Positions 53,704 through 63,104 of a stretch of 64,000 nt of DNA are shown piece by piece. Below the pieces are notes generated by a model that worked only from the letters and a program-made list of their open reading frames with translations, searched no databases and was not told the origin of the DNA. The translations under genes were made by a program, and so were the position numbers. Source of the DNA: Actinotalea soli (GTDB taxonomy: Bacteria > Actinomycetota > Actinomycetes > Actinomycetales > Cellulomonadaceae); NCBI RefSeq assembly GCF_017565425.1, contig NZ_JAGEMK010000003.1:186001-250000 (forward strand). Direction: 5' to 3'. Positions within the stretch are counted from its first letter, which is position 1. Each line of letters starts with the position of its first letter.

Positions 53704-54345
53704 TCAGCTGTGCGGCATCCACCCCACGAGCACGAACGCCCAGGCGAGGCACAGCCACGCGCCGTAGGCGGCCATCCCGAGGACGAAGCTCACGGTGCCG
53801 AGGGCGAGCCTCTGCGGGAACCCTGGTCGAGAACCAACCTTGAGCAAGGTGCGGGCACGAGCCGAGAAGATCTCTGGTCTCTCATCGGCAGCCCGCTCGA
53901 CGATGCCGCGCAGGGGCGACGTGAGGCGAGGGCTGACCCCGAGAGCCACGACCACCCAGCGGAACCGCCCGTAGCGCAGGCAGACGACGTCAGGGGCGAT
54001 CGGGCCACCCCCGACGAGCGTGAGCGCTCCGACGCGCATGAGCCGGTCGAGCTCGAGACGGCGCCGGCCGAGCACCGTGGGGACCACGAGCACCCCGGAC
54101 GGCTCGACCGTGCATCCCCCCGCTGGCCCGACCGGCAGCAGGAGACACGGCGTCACGGCACCGATCGAGAGAGACAGCACGAAGAACGTGATGGACAGCG
54201 GGTGCGCCGGGAGGCCGTCCTCGCTGGGCGCGTCGATCCAGAGCGGTCGCGTGAGGTACGCGGTCAGCCACAGGAGGGGAATCGCCGCGAGGAACGCACG
54301 GCCTAGGACGGCGAGCCCAGGGGTCGACTCCTGTTCAGCGCGCAC
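53704..54345 (-). CDS. Hypothetical membrane protein
   Basis: This protein of about 213 residues starts at GTG 54345. It has two early hydrophobic segments (AFLAAIPLLWLTAYLTRPLW, SITFFVLSLSIGAVTPCLLLPVG), then a beta-rich cytoplasmic part (VLVVPTVLGRRRLELDRLMRVGALTLVGGG, resembling PH-like domains of small membrane proteins), and a C-terminal helix pair (ALGTVSFVLGMAAYGAWLCLAWAFVLVGW). Function unknown. The start is uncertain. Confidence 0.6.
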   Translation of the reverse strand: MRAEQESTPGLAVLGRAFLAAIPLLWLTAYLTRPLWIDAPSEDGLPAHPLSITFFVLSLSIGAVTPCLLLPVGPAGGCTVEPSGVLVVPTVLGRRRLELDRLMRVGALTLVGGGPIAPDVVCLRYGRFRWVVVALGVSPRLTSPLRGIVERAADERPEIFSARARTLLKVGSRPGFPQRLALGTVSFVLGMAAYGAWLCLAWAFVLVGWMPHS

Positions 54346-54536
54346 GGCTGGGGGCCTGGCGCCGGTGGCCCTCGCGCAAGGAGCGGTGCAGGCCCCCGAG
54401 GGTTCGAGCGTCGCCGGTCGGTGCTCGTCGCTCTGTGGACCCCATGCACACTCATCGGCACGTCCTCGGGCTTGCCCAAGCCTGACGTGCCGCTGGTTCC
54501 AGGACGGCTCGTGCGCTGACCCGGAGGTCCATAGGT

Positions 54537-54562
54537 CCATTAGTCCACTAATGGGGTACGGT
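54537..54562 (+). promoter_or_regulatory. Palindromic operator and -10 box of the GntR/ABC operon
   Basis: CCATTAGT-CC-ACTAATGG (54537-54554) is a perfect inverted repeat. Three bases later TACGGT (54557-54562) sits six bases before the ATG at 54569. A repressor bound here would cover the promoter; YtrA-type GntR proteins bind such dyads. Confidence 0.75.
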
Positions 54563-54568
54563 GGCTCC

Positions 54569-54934
54569 ATGTTCACGGAGGACGCACCGATCTTCCAGCA
54601 GCTCGCTGCCCGGATCGCCGACGACATCCTTGCCGGGGTCCACCCCGAGGAGTCGCCCGTGCCGTCGGCGACCGACCTCGCGGTGTTCCACCAGATCAAC
54701 CCCGCGACCGCGAGCAAGGGCGTCAACGTCCTGGTCGACCTCGGGGCGCTCTACAAGAAGCGCGGCATCGGGGTCTTCGTGGCCACCGGCGCCCGCGAGC
54801 TGCTCCGCACCAACCGGCGCGCCGAGTTCCGTCGGGAGTACGTCGCGCCCCTCGTGCGGGAGGCCCGCGCGCTGGACATCGACCGTGCCACCCTCCGCCA
54901 GATGATCGACGACGAGGAATCGAGCCAACAGTGA
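54569..54934 (+). CDS. YtrA-subfamily GntR transcriptional regulator
   Basis: This 121-residue protein has an N-terminal winged helix: PIFQQLAARIADDILAGVHPEESPVPSATDLAVFHQINPATASKGVNVLVDLGALYKKRGIGVFVATGARELL. A short C-terminal helical dimerisation region follows. The length and the link to an ABC exporter are those of the YtrA subfamily. It overlaps the ATPase gene by four bases and probably represses its own operon through the 54537-54554 dyad. Confidence 0.9.
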   Translation: MFTEDAPIFQQLAARIADDILAGVHPEESPVPSATDLAVFHQINPATASKGVNVLVDLGALYKKRGIGVFVATGARELLRTNRRAEFRREYVAPLVREARALDIDRATLRQMIDDEESSQQ

Positions 54935-55848
54935 CGAACGCCATCGACATGCAGGCGGTGACCCGGAGGTTCGGGGAGTCCACCGCCCTCGACGCCGTGG
55001 ACGTGACCGTCCCCGAGGGCTCGATCTGCGGCCTGCTCGGACGCAACGGTGCCGGCAAGACGACGATGATGTCGATCATCGCCGGCCAGGACCGCCCCTC
55101 CTCCGGACGGGTCGAGGTGCTGGGCCAGGAACCCTTCGAGAACGAGTCGGTCCTGGCGATGCTCAGCTTCGTCCGCGACAACCAGCGGTACCCCGACGAC
55201 TACCGGCTGCACCACGTGCTGCGGATCGCTCCCGACTTCGCGCCGCACTGGAGCGAGGAGGTCGCCGCCGAGCTCGTCGACGGCTTCCGCATCCCGGCCA
55301 GGACGCCCATCAAGAAGTTCTCGCGCGGGCAGCTCTCGTCGGTGGCGATCGTCCTGGGACTGGCGTCCCGCGCCCCGGTCACGCTGCTCGACGAGCCCTA
55401 CCTCGGCCTCGACGTCACGGCGCGAGCGCTGTTCCACGACATGCTCCTGCGCGACTACGCCGCGCACCCCCGCACCATCGTGCTCTCCACCCACCTGGTG
55501 CAGGAGTCCGAGGCGCTGTTCGACCGGGTCGTGATCCTCGACGGCGGGACGGTCCGCGTCAGCAGCGAGGCCGAGGACGTCCGCGACCTCGCCTTCACCC
55601 TCAGCGGGGCCACCGACGTGGTCCAGGGCCTCACGGCCCGTTCGACGGTGCTGAGCACCCACACGGTTGCCGGGCTGATGTCCGCGACGGTCTGGGGAGC
55701 CCTCGACGACGAGTCCCGCACCACGGCCCGTGACCTCGGGGCCCGCGTCGCACCGGCCTCCCTGCACGAGCTCGTAGCGGCCATCGGAGAACACAGGCCC
55801 GAGCCGGCCGACCTGGCCCTCCACGAGAAGAAGGGTGTGCGCGCATGA
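54931..55848 (+). CDS. ABC exporter ATP-binding protein
   Basis: This 305-residue ATPase starts at GTG 54931. It has Walker A GRNGAGKTT, a Q-loop region LSFVRDNQRYPDDYRLHHVLRIA (YtrB-like), a signature FSRGQLSSVAIVLGLASR (R in place of the second Gly), Walker B TLLDEPYLGLD and H-loop STHL. Its C-terminal 80 residues form an extra regulatory-type domain. With the following permease it likely exports an antibiotic, peptide or lipid; the YtrA context suggests envelope-stress defence. Confidence 0.88.
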   Translation: MTNAIDMQAVTRRFGESTALDAVDVTVPEGSICGLLGRNGAGKTTMMSIIAGQDRPSSGRVEVLGQEPFENESVLAMLSFVRDNQRYPDDYRLHHVLRIAPDFAPHWSEEVAAELVDGFRIPARTPIKKFSRGQLSSVAIVLGLASRAPVTLLDEPYLGLDVTARALFHDMLLRDYAAHPRTIVLSTHLVQESEALFDRVVILDGGTVRVSSEAEDVRDLAFTLSGATDVVQGLTARSTVLSTHTVAGLMSATVWGALDDESRTTARDLGARVAPASLHELVAAIGEHRPEPADLALHEKKGVRA

Positions 55849-56555
55849 GCGCCGTCATCTCCACCGTCAAGCTGCACATGAACAGGCGCGAGACGACGTT
55901 CCTCGTGCCCCTCTACATCACCGGGATGGTGGCCGTCTTCTCGGTCCTGATCTCGTTGGTGTTCTGGCGGTCAGGCAGCCAGCCGGGCTCCGCCGAGTGG
56001 ATCCAGGGATCCCAGAGCAACCCGGGCATCGTGTACGCGCTGCTCAGCTTCCTCGTGTACCTGGGAGTGTCCTCGGTCGCGACGACCTTCCCCTTCGCAC
56101 TGACCCTCGGTGCGACCCGGCGCTCGTTCACCGTCGGGACGCTCCTCTGGGCGGCGATCACCTCCGCGTACGTCGCTGCGATCCTCGCTGTGCTGAGCGT
56201 GGTCGAGCGCGCGACCGACCACTGGTTCGTCGGGTTCTACGTCTTCGACGTCTACGTGCTCGGCGCGGGCGACATCGGTCGGCTTCTCCCCATCGTCTTC
56301 CTCGGGGTGCTGACCGCCCTGACGGTGGGCGGCGTCTTCGCCTCGGCCTGGGTGCGCTTCGGTGCACGCGGTCCGCAGCTCATCGCTGCCGGCGTCGTGA
56401 TCGTGATCGCGGCCGCCTTGATCGTCGTGGTCCCCGCCGCGGCAGAGATCGCCGAGGCCTTCCAGCTCTGGTGGCTGGCCGTCGCCGCGCTGGCGGCGAT
56501 CGCCCTGTCCTCCACCGGGACCTGGCTGCTGCTGCGCCCTGCCGTGGTGCGGTGA
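55845..56555 (+). CDS. ABC exporter permease
   Basis: This 236-residue membrane protein starts at ATG 55845 in an ATGA overlap. It has six hydrophobic segments: YITGMVAVFSVLISLVFW, ALLSFLVYLGVSSVATTFPFALTLGATRRSF, GTLLWAAITSAYVAAILAVLSVV, LLPIVFLGVLTALTVGGVFAS, LIAAGVVIVIAAALIVVVPA and LAVAALAAIALSSTGTWLLL. The sequence is otherwise poorly conserved. It is the third gene of the GntR operon. Confidence 0.82.
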   Translation: MSAVISTVKLHMNRRETTFLVPLYITGMVAVFSVLISLVFWRSGSQPGSAEWIQGSQSNPGIVYALLSFLVYLGVSSVATTFPFALTLGATRRSFTVGTLLWAAITSAYVAAILAVLSVVERATDHWFVGFYVFDVYVLGAGDIGRLLPIVFLGVLTALTVGGVFASAWVRFGARGPQLIAAGVVIVIAAALIVVVPAAAEIAEAFQLWWLAVAALAAIALSSTGTWLLLRPAVVR

Positions 56556-56575
56556 CCCGGGTGCTCCAAGGACCC

Positions 56576-57304
56576 CTAGGCCCGGCCCGCGAGGTAGAGC
56601 CACGCCCGGCCCGGCGCACGCGCGAGGTCGCGCACGTCCATGAGGTCGAACCCGCAGTGCTGCAGCGACTCCTCGATGGCCGCGCGCGAGCGGAACCGGA
56701 GCGTCGAGGTGGACTCGAACCGGGCGCCGTCGGCGTGGAAGATCGTCGGAGACTCGAAGGTGACGAGCTCGCCGTCGACCTGGGTGACCTCGACCCAGTC
56801 CTCGACAGGACCGTGCCCCGGGACGTCCACGACCTGGTGGGTGGCCTGCTTGGTCCACCCCTCCCACGCCCGCGCCTCGGGCCGTCGAGCCTCGAAGACG
56901 AGGGCGCCGCCGGGGCGTAGCGCCCGACGGGTCGCGTCGAGCGCGGCGTGCCACTCGTCATCGTCGAGGAAGACCTGGGCCACGTTCGCCGTCATCGTGG
57001 CCGTCTCGACCTGGAGGCCAGGAAGGTCGTCCACGGTGCCGACGAGCCACCGCACCGCGTCGGCGCCGGCCTTGGACCGGGCCACCTGCACCGAGGCCGC
57101 GGCCGGGTCGAGCGCGGTGACCTCGAGCCCCCGCGAGGCCAGTCGCAGGGCGAACGTCCCGGTGCCGCACCCCACGTCCAGGACGCTGCGCGCTCCCAGC
57201 TCCTCGACCACGATGGTCTCGTAGGCATCGAGGTCACTGCGGTCAGGGTCGAGCGGGTCGTAGACGGCGGCGAGCCGCGGTTCCGCGAAGATCGGGTCAG
57301 GCAT
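56576..57304 (-). CDS. SAM-dependent methyltransferase
   Basis: This 242-residue class I methyltransferase has motif I ARSVLDVGCGTGTFALRLA, motif II VTALDPAAASV, motif III VRWLVGTVDDLPGL and motif IV ATMTANVAQVFLDDDEW. It belongs to the Methyltransf_25/11 group, and the late SRAAIEESLQHCGFDLMDVRDLARAPGRAWLYLAGRA is typical. The substrate is a small molecule of unknown identity. Convergent with the ABC permease. Confidence 0.88.
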   Translation of the reverse strand: MPDPIFAEPRLAAVYDPLDPDRSDLDAYETIVVEELGARSVLDVGCGTGTFALRLASRGLEVTALDPAAASVQVARSKAGADAVRWLVGTVDDLPGLQVETATMTANVAQVFLDDDEWHAALDATRRALRPGGALVFEARRPEARAWEGWTKQATHQVVDVPGHGPVEDWVEVTQVDGELVTFESPTIFHADGARFESTSTLRFRSRAAIEESLQHCGFDLMDVRDLARAPGRAWLYLAGRA

Positions 57305-57371
57305 CCCGGCAGGGTAGGTGGCTGGGCAGGCTGCGTCGCGCGCATTCTCCTGCGCCGCTCGGCACCCGATG

Positions 57372-57704
57372 TCAGTCGCCCAGGAACGCCCGCAGCTCGA
57401 CCTTGCGGTTGCAGTGCTTCGACCCCTCGGCAGCGAGCTCGAGCGCCATGTTCGGGTCCGGGGCGTCGATGATCCAGAAGCCGCTCACGTACTCCTTCGA
57501 CTCGTGGGCGGGACCGTCGGTGAGCAGGGCCTCGCCCACACCCCGGTGGTCGATCGTGACGGCCGCGCCGGGCGCGGAGAGACCGCCGGCGAAGACCCAG
57601 TGCCCCTCGGCCTTGAGGCGGTCGTTGAAGGCGTCGATCGACGCCATCTCGTCCGCTGTCGCGGAGCCCGTCCGGTCGTCGATCACCGAGATCAGGAACT
57701 TCAT
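57372..57704 (-). CDS. YCII-related domain protein
   Basis: This 110-residue protein starts at ATG 57704. It has the DGPF/YCII layout: MKFLISVIDDRTGSATADEMASIDAFNDRLKAEGHWVFAGGLSAPGAAVTI, LLTDGPAHESKEYVSGFWIIDAPDPNMALELAAEGS. Such small dimeric proteins are linked to sigma-factor gene clusters; here it is alone. Function unknown. Confidence 0.88.
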   Translation of the reverse strand: MKFLISVIDDRTGSATADEMASIDAFNDRLKAEGHWVFAGGLSAPGAAVTIDHRGVGEALLTDGPAHESKEYVSGFWIIDAPDPNMALELAAEGSKHCNRKVELRAFLGD

Positions 57705-57822
57705 GACGAGTCCTTCCGCGCAGCTGCCGACCGACGTCGCCGGATGCCCCGCACGAACGCACGCCGGCACTCGACCCTGAAGGCCAGTGTGCCCGGCCGC
57801 GTGGCCGGGCGCCCGCTCGCCG

Positions 57823-58293
57823 TCACCCGGCGGCCAGGGCGGCCAGCACCTTCTCCACCCTGCGGTCGCGGGTGTCGTCCGTCTTGGCTCCGTCGACCGA
57901 GAGCGCGTGCGCCCGCTGCTTGCTGTACGACAGCTGTGCCCACGCCTCCGCAGCGTCAGGATGCGACCGCAGCGCCTCCGCGAGCGCGGCCGGCACCTCC
58001 ACCGTGCGAGGCGCATCGTCGACCGTGAGGGCCACCTCGATCTCGTCCCCTGCCCCGCGTCCCGTGGCCCTGCGGGTCTCGGCGTTGAAGGTCACCAGGT
58101 ACCGCCCACCCATCGAGGCGATCGTCGTGCGGTAGGTGTAGCTGTCGTCGATCGTCACGACCACCGGGACGCGCCTGCCGCGACCGAAGCCCAGCACGAC
58201 CTCGTCGGGGACGACGATGCCGACGTTGTTGCCACCGCTCGCCCACAAGGTGGTGCGGAACGTGGCCTTGCCGGTGTCGTCGACGCTGCTCAT
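57823..58293 (-). CDS. DUF1905 / YdeI-OmpD-associated domain protein
   Basis: This 156-residue protein has an N-terminal DUF1905 barrel (FRTTLWASGGNNVGIVVPDEVVLGFGRGRRVPVVVTID...YRTTIASMGGRYLVTFNAETRRATGRGAGDEIEVALTVDD). A C-terminal OmdA-type helical segment follows (PAALAEALRSHPDAAEAWAQLSYSKQRAHALSVDGAKTDDTRDRRVEKVLAAL). The combination is common in actinobacteria; no function is known. Confidence 0.88.
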   Translation of the reverse strand: MSSVDDTGKATFRTTLWASGGNNVGIVVPDEVVLGFGRGRRVPVVVTIDDSYTYRTTIASMGGRYLVTFNAETRRATGRGAGDEIEVALTVDDAPRTVEVPAALAEALRSHPDAAEAWAQLSYSKQRAHALSVDGAKTDDTRDRRVEKVLAALAAG

Positions 58294-58398
58294 GTCGTCT
58301 CCTCGGTACGGGTCCGATGCAGTACTGACCGGCGGTCGCGTGGAGAGTCATCGGCCTGGCGCGCCCGTCTGCGGGAGGTGCGCTGCCATGCTGTGCGC

Positions 58399-59277
58399 AT
58401 GGCTCGCAGCACCATCCGGGGCATCGCTCCCGTTGCCCTGCTGACCTGCCTCTCGCTGGTCGCGTGTGGGACCGCCACGCCTCCCCCGACTCCCTCGACC
58501 ACCGACACGACCGAACCCGCACCGCGAGGCGCCGCCCCGGCGCCCACGCCACCGACTCCGACCGGAACCGCCCCCACCTTCAGCCCGTGCGGACGCGAGG
58601 AAGCCGACGCCTCCCGCACGAACCTCAGGCCCAGCGCTCTCGACGGCGCCGACCGCGATGTCGCCGGATCGTGGAGCGAGCACATCCCCGACGGCCATCT
58701 GGCGGTGGAGGCTGCCACCGCCCTTGACATCGAGGACGGCGTTCTCGGTGCCGGTGCGGGCTACTACGCAGCGATCGGCTCGCCGGAGGTCACCGCTCGT
58801 GTCGCCGAGGAGACGGTGCGGGACGCTCCGGTGAGCCTCTCGGTGCTCGACAGCCCCACCTCGGGCCGACGCGTGGCCTTCGTCGAGATCCGCCTCTCCC
58901 CGAAGAGCCCGGTCTCCTGGACGCGCGAACCCGACCTGGGCATCGCGACCGACGGGGGCGACGGAGGCTTCCTGACGCAGAGCGCCGTACCCGACGCCGC
59001 CCCGGACGACACCGAGGTCGTCGAGGCGTTCATCGCAGCCTTCTTCCCGGATCCCGACGACGTCTCGACGTGGCACGAGTGCCTCGAACGGTCGAGTGGC
59101 GACCGCGTCGACGGCGTGCTGTTCAGCACAGGCTGGGGCGACGGGTACTACCCGACCTACCTGGGCGAGGACGCCGCAGGGGACGTCGTCAGCGTGGTCA
59201 GCTTCGGCGGCGTCGTGCCGTGGAACCTCAGCGGCCTCCCCGGGGCTCCTCCGCCTGCGGACGAGGTCGGTCCGTGA
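58399..59277 (+). CDS. DUF4241 lipoprotein
   Basis: This 292-residue secreted lipoprotein starts at ATG 58399 (signal IAPVALLTCLSLVACGT, lipobox LVAC). A Pro/Thr linker follows, then a DUF4241-like domain whose end shows the family pattern GVLFSTGWGDGYYPTYLGEDAAGDVVSVVSFGGVVPW. ATDGGDGGFLTQ is the conserved Gly/Asp turn. Its 3' end overlaps that of the convergent GNAT gene by 50 bases. Function unknown. Confidence 0.8.
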   Translation: MARSTIRGIAPVALLTCLSLVACGTATPPPTPSTTDTTEPAPRGAAPAPTPPTPTGTAPTFSPCGREEADASRTNLRPSALDGADRDVAGSWSEHIPDGHLAVEAATALDIEDGVLGAGAGYYAAIGSPEVTARVAEETVRDAPVSLSVLDSPTSGRRVAFVEIRLSPKSPVSWTREPDLGIATDGGDGGFLTQSAVPDAAPDDTEVVEAFIAAFFPDPDDVSTWHECLERSSGDRVDGVLFSTGWGDGYYPTYLGEDAAGDVVSVVSFGGVVPWNLSGLPGAPPPADEVGP

Positions 59278-59749
59278 TCCGGCCCACCGGCCGCGACCGC
59301 CAGACGACCGCCAGCCCGGGCACCCCGGTCGGGCTCGGCTCGACGCGGTCGACCGCGAACCCCTCACGCTCGTAGAACCGGGCAGCTCCCTGGTTGGCCG
59401 CGAAGTGCTCGATGGACAACCGCCCGACACCGGGAGGCAGCTGCCGCTCGAGAGCCTCGATGAGCCTCGGTCCGAGCCCGGTCCCGCGGTGCCCGGGGTG
59501 GACGTAGAGCTTGTAGACGACGTGGTCCGGGCCGCGTTGCCCGACGCCCACGACCTGCCCGGCATCCTCGGCCACGACCACCCGACCGTCGGTCGTCGCG
59601 GCGCTGACGTGGTCGCTCCCCCACCACCGCTCCACCTGGGCCTGCGCGGCGGCACGGCCGATCAGGGGCTCGTAGTGCGGCGGGACGTGCTCTCGGCCGA
59701 AGGCGCAGATCGCCGCGACGTCCTCGCGCGAGGCATCCCGGACGATCAC
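59228..59749 (-). CDS. GNAT-family N-acetyltransferase
   Basis: This 173-residue protein starts at GTG 59749, overlapping the DUF2200 gene by four bases. Acetyl-CoA-binding motif A is [20 protein letters not shown] and motif B is [27 protein letters not shown]. It has the common N-terminal [41 protein letters not shown]. Substrate unknown. Confidence 0.88.
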   Translation of the reverse strand: MIVRDASREDVAAICAFGREHVPPHYEPLIGRAAAQAQVERWWGSDHVSAATTDGRVVVAEDAGQVVGVGQRGPDHVVYKLYVHPGHRGTGLGPRLIEALERQLPPGVGRLSIEHFAANQGAARFYEREGFAVDRVEPSPTGVPGLAVVWRSRPVGRITDRPRPQAEEPRGGR

Positions 59750-60123
59750 GATGCGACTGCCGCGTCGGCACCCCCGCCGCGCAGGATCGACGTCATCTTC
59801 TTGCCGCGAGCGACCTCGTCGACCAGCTTGTCCATGTACCGGATCTGCTGCATCAGCGGGTCCTCGATCTCCTCGACACGGATACCGCAGATCACCCCGG
59901 TGATGAGGGAGACGTCGGGGTTCATCGCCGGCGCCTCGGCGAAGAAGGTCTCGAGGTCGACCTCGGTCTCGATGACCCGCTCGAGGCCGGCGGCGTCGTA
60001 CCCGGTGAGCCACGAGATGACCGTGTCGACGTCCTGCCTGGTGCGGCCCTTGCGCTCGACCTTGGCGAGGTAGAGCGGGTAGATGCTCGCAAAGCTCGTG
60101 CCGAAGATCCGGTGCCGCGCCAT
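59746..60123 (-). CDS. DUF2200 protein
   Basis: This 125-residue protein matches the DUF2200 family: [90 protein letters not shown]. The family has no known function. It is first in a two-gene unit with a GNAT enzyme. Confidence 0.88.
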   Translation of the reverse strand: MARHRIFGTSFASIYPLYLAKVERKGRTRQDVDTVISWLTGYDAAGLERVIETEVDLETFFAEAPAMNPDVSLITGVICGIRVEEIEDPLMQQIRYMDKLVDEVARGKKMTSILRGGGADAAVAS

Positions 60124-60252
60124 GACCTGCCTCCTGTCTCGTCGAGCCGCGGAGCTCGCAGGGCCCTTCCGACGAGGCTAGCGCGCACCTCCGCCGGGCC
60201 TGCCCGAAGACCAGGTGCCCCTGCCCCTGCCGTTCGGGCCGCCCCACGCGCC

Positions 60253-62301
60253 ATGATGACGAGCGGAGACCCGGCCCGGCAGCACAGGCGGTGGGAGATG
60301 GTCACGGAGGTGCGCAGCACTGCGCGCTGGCAGCGCCTGCCCCTCGCAGCAGGGGGCCTGGTCGTGCTCGTGGGGCTCGCGTCCTTCGTCCTGGCCGCGG
60401 TCAACCTCGGGGATCCACCTCCCGCGTTCGAGGTCCACCCGGAGTTCTTCCTCCCGGACGCAGGCCTGGCTCTCGTCTACGGGCCGGCCGGCGCCCTCAT
60501 CGCCTCGCGGAGCCGGCACGTGGCGGGATGGGCGCTCCTCGTCGTCGGCCTCGGGTTCGGGGTGACGGCCCTCGGGATCCAGTACGCCGTCCTCGGAGCC
60601 AACCGTCCCGGGGTGCCGTGGTGGGAGGTGGGGATCCAGCTCGTCGTGACCGGGTGGATCGTCGGTGCCCTGACCGCCCTGCTCGTCCTGCCGTGGCTGC
60701 TGGGGAGCGGCCCGATCGTTGGGCTGCGTCGCGTCGGGATCCTCGTCGGCGTCGCGCTGGTGGCCCTGGCGGGGGTGACGCGCTTCCTGAGCCAGGTCGA
60801 GGGTGGCCCACCCAACCCGGTGTCCGGCGGCACCCCGGTGGCAGAGGTGGCCGCAGCCGTGGACGGGGCGACCATCCCGGTCTACTCCCTGGTCGGCCTC
60901 GGCGCCGCCGTCCACCTGCTCCTCCGCGCCCGCGCCGAGCCGCGCGAGCGTCGGCGCCTCACCTGGGCGGTGGTCAGTGTCGCGCTGCTCGCCGTCTCCT
61001 ACCTGGCCCTCGAGCTCGGGTTCTTCCTCGACGGCCCGCCGCTCGGCGTCGCCGCCCCCGTCGTCGTCGCCGCCCACGTGATGCTGCTCGCCGCGGTCTT
61101 CGCCCTCGTCGCGCAACCGTCCTGGGGTGCGGACCTCGCCGTCTCCCGCACGGTCGTCGGGGCACTCCTCACGACGGCGGTGCTCGCGAGCTACGTGCTG
61201 ATCGTGTGGGCCCTCAGTCACCGGCTGCCGTGGAGCCAGGAGTCGGCCGGGGTGGTCGCGGTCGCGCTGCTCGCCCTCGCGGTCGTGCCGCTGCGCAGCT
61301 GGATCCAGCGGCACGTCGACCGGCTGGTCTTCGGCTCCGGGGCGGAGGTGACCGTGCTGCTGGACCGGCTCGGGGCGCAGATCGGTGCCGCGAGCGACGA
61401 ACGGTCCGTCCTGGAGGGGCTCGCCGACGGTCTGCGGGCCGGTCTGCGGCTACGGGGCGTGGAGGTCGAGTCCTGCGTCGCCCACGGCCCGCGCGTCCTC
61501 TCCGGGCGGCTCGGGCCGTCCCCGGTCGCGATCACCCTGCGCAGCCGGGACCGGACCGTCGGTGCCCTACGGCTCAGCGCCCCCGCCGGCGAGCGCCTGG
61601 ACCCGCGCACGGTCCGGCTCCTCGAGCAGATCTCGGGCCTGGTCGCGATGGCGGTCGACCTCGCCACGGTCAACCTCGACCTCGAGACCGCGCGCACCCG
61701 GATCCTCGACGTCCGCCAGGAGGAGCGCCGGCTGCTGCGCCGCGAGCTGCACGACGGGCTGGGCCCCTCCCTCTCCGGCGTGGCGCTGGCCCTCGCCGCG
61801 ATCGACCGGACCTCGACCCTCGAGCCCGAGGACGCCGCCCTGCTCGAGCGGTTGCGGCAGGAGCTGTCCCGGCGGGCTGCCGACGTGCGCGAGATGGCGC
61901 GAGCCCTGCTTCCACCGGCCCTCGAGGACGGCCGGCTCGGCGAGGCGCTCCAGGTCCTGGCGCGACGGTTCTCCGACGGAGGGTTCACGGTGCTGGTCGA
62001 CGCGGAGGCCGCCGACGAGATCGACAGCGGCCGGCAGGTCGCGATCTACCACATCGCCACCGAGGGCGTGCTGAACTCCTACCGCCATGCCGGTGCGCGG
62101 CAGTGCCGGATCGCCCTGCGCCACGAGGGAGACGGACGGGGGGTGCGGCTCACGGTGCAGGACGACGGCACCGGCCTGGGGAACGCCGCCGCCCCGGGGA
62201 TCGGTCTGAGCTCGATGCGTGAGCGCGCCGCAGAGCTGGGCGGGACCTTCGTCATCGACAGCACCGGTGACGGCGCTCGGCTCACGGTGGTCCTCCCGTG
62301 A
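60253..62301 (+). CDS. Membrane sensor histidine kinase (NarL-type partner)
   Basis: This protein of about 682 residues starts at ATG 60253 (60256 and 60298 are alternatives). About eight N-terminal membrane helices (35-330) and a GAF-like region (about 375-475) come first. A HisKA_3 dimerisation domain follows, with the phospho-His in RRELHDGLGPSLSG (His500). The HATPase domain contains TEGVLNSYRHAGA, VQDDGTGL and GIGLSSMRERAAELGG. The signal is unknown. The response-regulator gene starts four bases before its stop. Confidence 0.88.
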   Translation: MMTSGDPARQHRRWEMVTEVRSTARWQRLPLAAGGLVVLVGLASFVLAAVNLGDPPPAFEVHPEFFLPDAGLALVYGPAGALIASRSRHVAGWALLVVGLGFGVTALGIQYAVLGANRPGVPWWEVGIQLVVTGWIVGALTALLVLPWLLGSGPIVGLRRVGILVGVALVALAGVTRFLSQVEGGPPNPVSGGTPVAEVAAAVDGATIPVYSLVGLGAAVHLLLRARAEPRERRRLTWAVVSVALLAVSYLALELGFFLDGPPLGVAAPVVVAAHVMLLAAVFALVAQPSWGADLAVSRTVVGALLTTAVLASYVLIVWALSHRLPWSQESAGVVAVALLALAVVPLRSWIQRHVDRLVFGSGAEVTVLLDRLGAQIGAASDERSVLEGLADGLRAGLRLRGVEVESCVAHGPRVLSGRLGPSPVAITLRSRDRTVGALRLSAPAGERLDPRTVRLLEQISGLVAMAVDLATVNLDLETARTRILDVRQEERRLLRRELHDGLGPSLSGVALALAAIDRTSTLEPEDAALLERLRQELSRRAADVREMARALLPPALEDGRLGEALQVLARRFSDGGFTVLVDAEAADEIDSGRQVAIYHIATEGVLNSYRHAGARQCRIALRHEGDGRGVRLTVQDDGTGLGNAAAPGIGLSSMRERAAELGGTFVIDSTGDGARLTVVLP

Positions 62302-62981
62302 GCGCCGGGGCGCCGGTCCGGGTCGTGGTGGTCGACGACCACCCCGTCTTCCGCATCGGGATGACTGCCCTGCTGCGCTCGTTGCCTGGGGTCGACGTCG
62401 TCGGCGAGGCAGGCTCCGCCGCGGGCGCGCACGAGGTCCTCACCCGCACCAGGCCCGACGTCGTCGTCATGGACCTGGACCTGGGCGACGGGTCGGGGGT
62501 CGAGGTCACCCGCGAGATCCTGCGGGTCGCGCCCGAGATCGGGGTGCTGGTCATGACGATGCTGGGAGACGACGACTCGGTGTTCGCGGCGATCCGTGCC
62601 GGGGCCCGCGGCTACCTGCTCAAGGGAGCCTCCCCGTCCGAGGTCGAGCGGGCGGTGCGGGCCGTCGGCAACGGCGAGGCCCTCCTCGGGCAGCAGGTGG
62701 TGCAGCGCGCCCTGGGCTACCTCTCCGGCTCTCGGACCCGGGGGCGGGTGCCCTTCCCCGAGCTGACCGACCGCGAGCGCGAGGTCACCGAGATGGTCGC
62801 CCGCGGCTACGACAACGCGACGATCGCCCGGCGCCTGGTGCTCAGCACCAAGACGGTCCGCAACTACGTCTACGGGGTCCAGGCCAAGCTGGACGTGGGA
62901 GACCGCGCACGGCTGATCGTGCGGGCACGGCAGGAGGGCCTGGGGGTCGACGAGTCGCCCGCGGAGGCGGCGGACCGCTGA
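62298..62981 (+). CDS. LuxR/NarL-family response regulator
   Basis: This 227-residue protein starts at GTG 62298. It has a receiver domain with VVVVDDHPVFR, phospho-Asp59 in VVVMDLDLGDGSG, and the Thr/Lys positions in VMTMLGDDD and GYLLKGAS. A C-terminal LuxR helix-turn-helix follows (LTDREREVTEMVARGYDNATIARRLVLSTKTVRNYVYGVQAKLDVGDRARLIVRAR). It acts with the preceding kinase; targets are unknown. Confidence 0.93.
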   Translation: MSAGAPVRVVVVDDHPVFRIGMTALLRSLPGVDVVGEAGSAAGAHEVLTRTRPDVVVMDLDLGDGSGVEVTREILRVAPEIGVLVMTMLGDDDSVFAAIRAGARGYLLKGASPSEVERAVRAVGNGEALLGQQVVQRALGYLSGSRTRGRVPFPELTDREREVTEMVARGYDNATIARRLVLSTKTVRNYVYGVQAKLDVGDRARLIVRARQEGLGVDESPAEAADR

Positions 62982-63104
62982 GCGGCCCGAGGACGGCGCC
63001 CAGGGTCTCGGTGCTCGTCACCCTGCCGTCCGGGCCGCTGGGCCGCGCAGGGTCGTGGGCGACCGGCCGCATCCCGTGGCCGCACGACCAGAGACGAGAG
63101 ACCC

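Noticed and set aside
54531-54545. GGTCCAT-type direct repeats as a possible short CRISPR or iteron array
   Set aside because: Only two or three copies, with no spacers; they are part of the GntR operator region.
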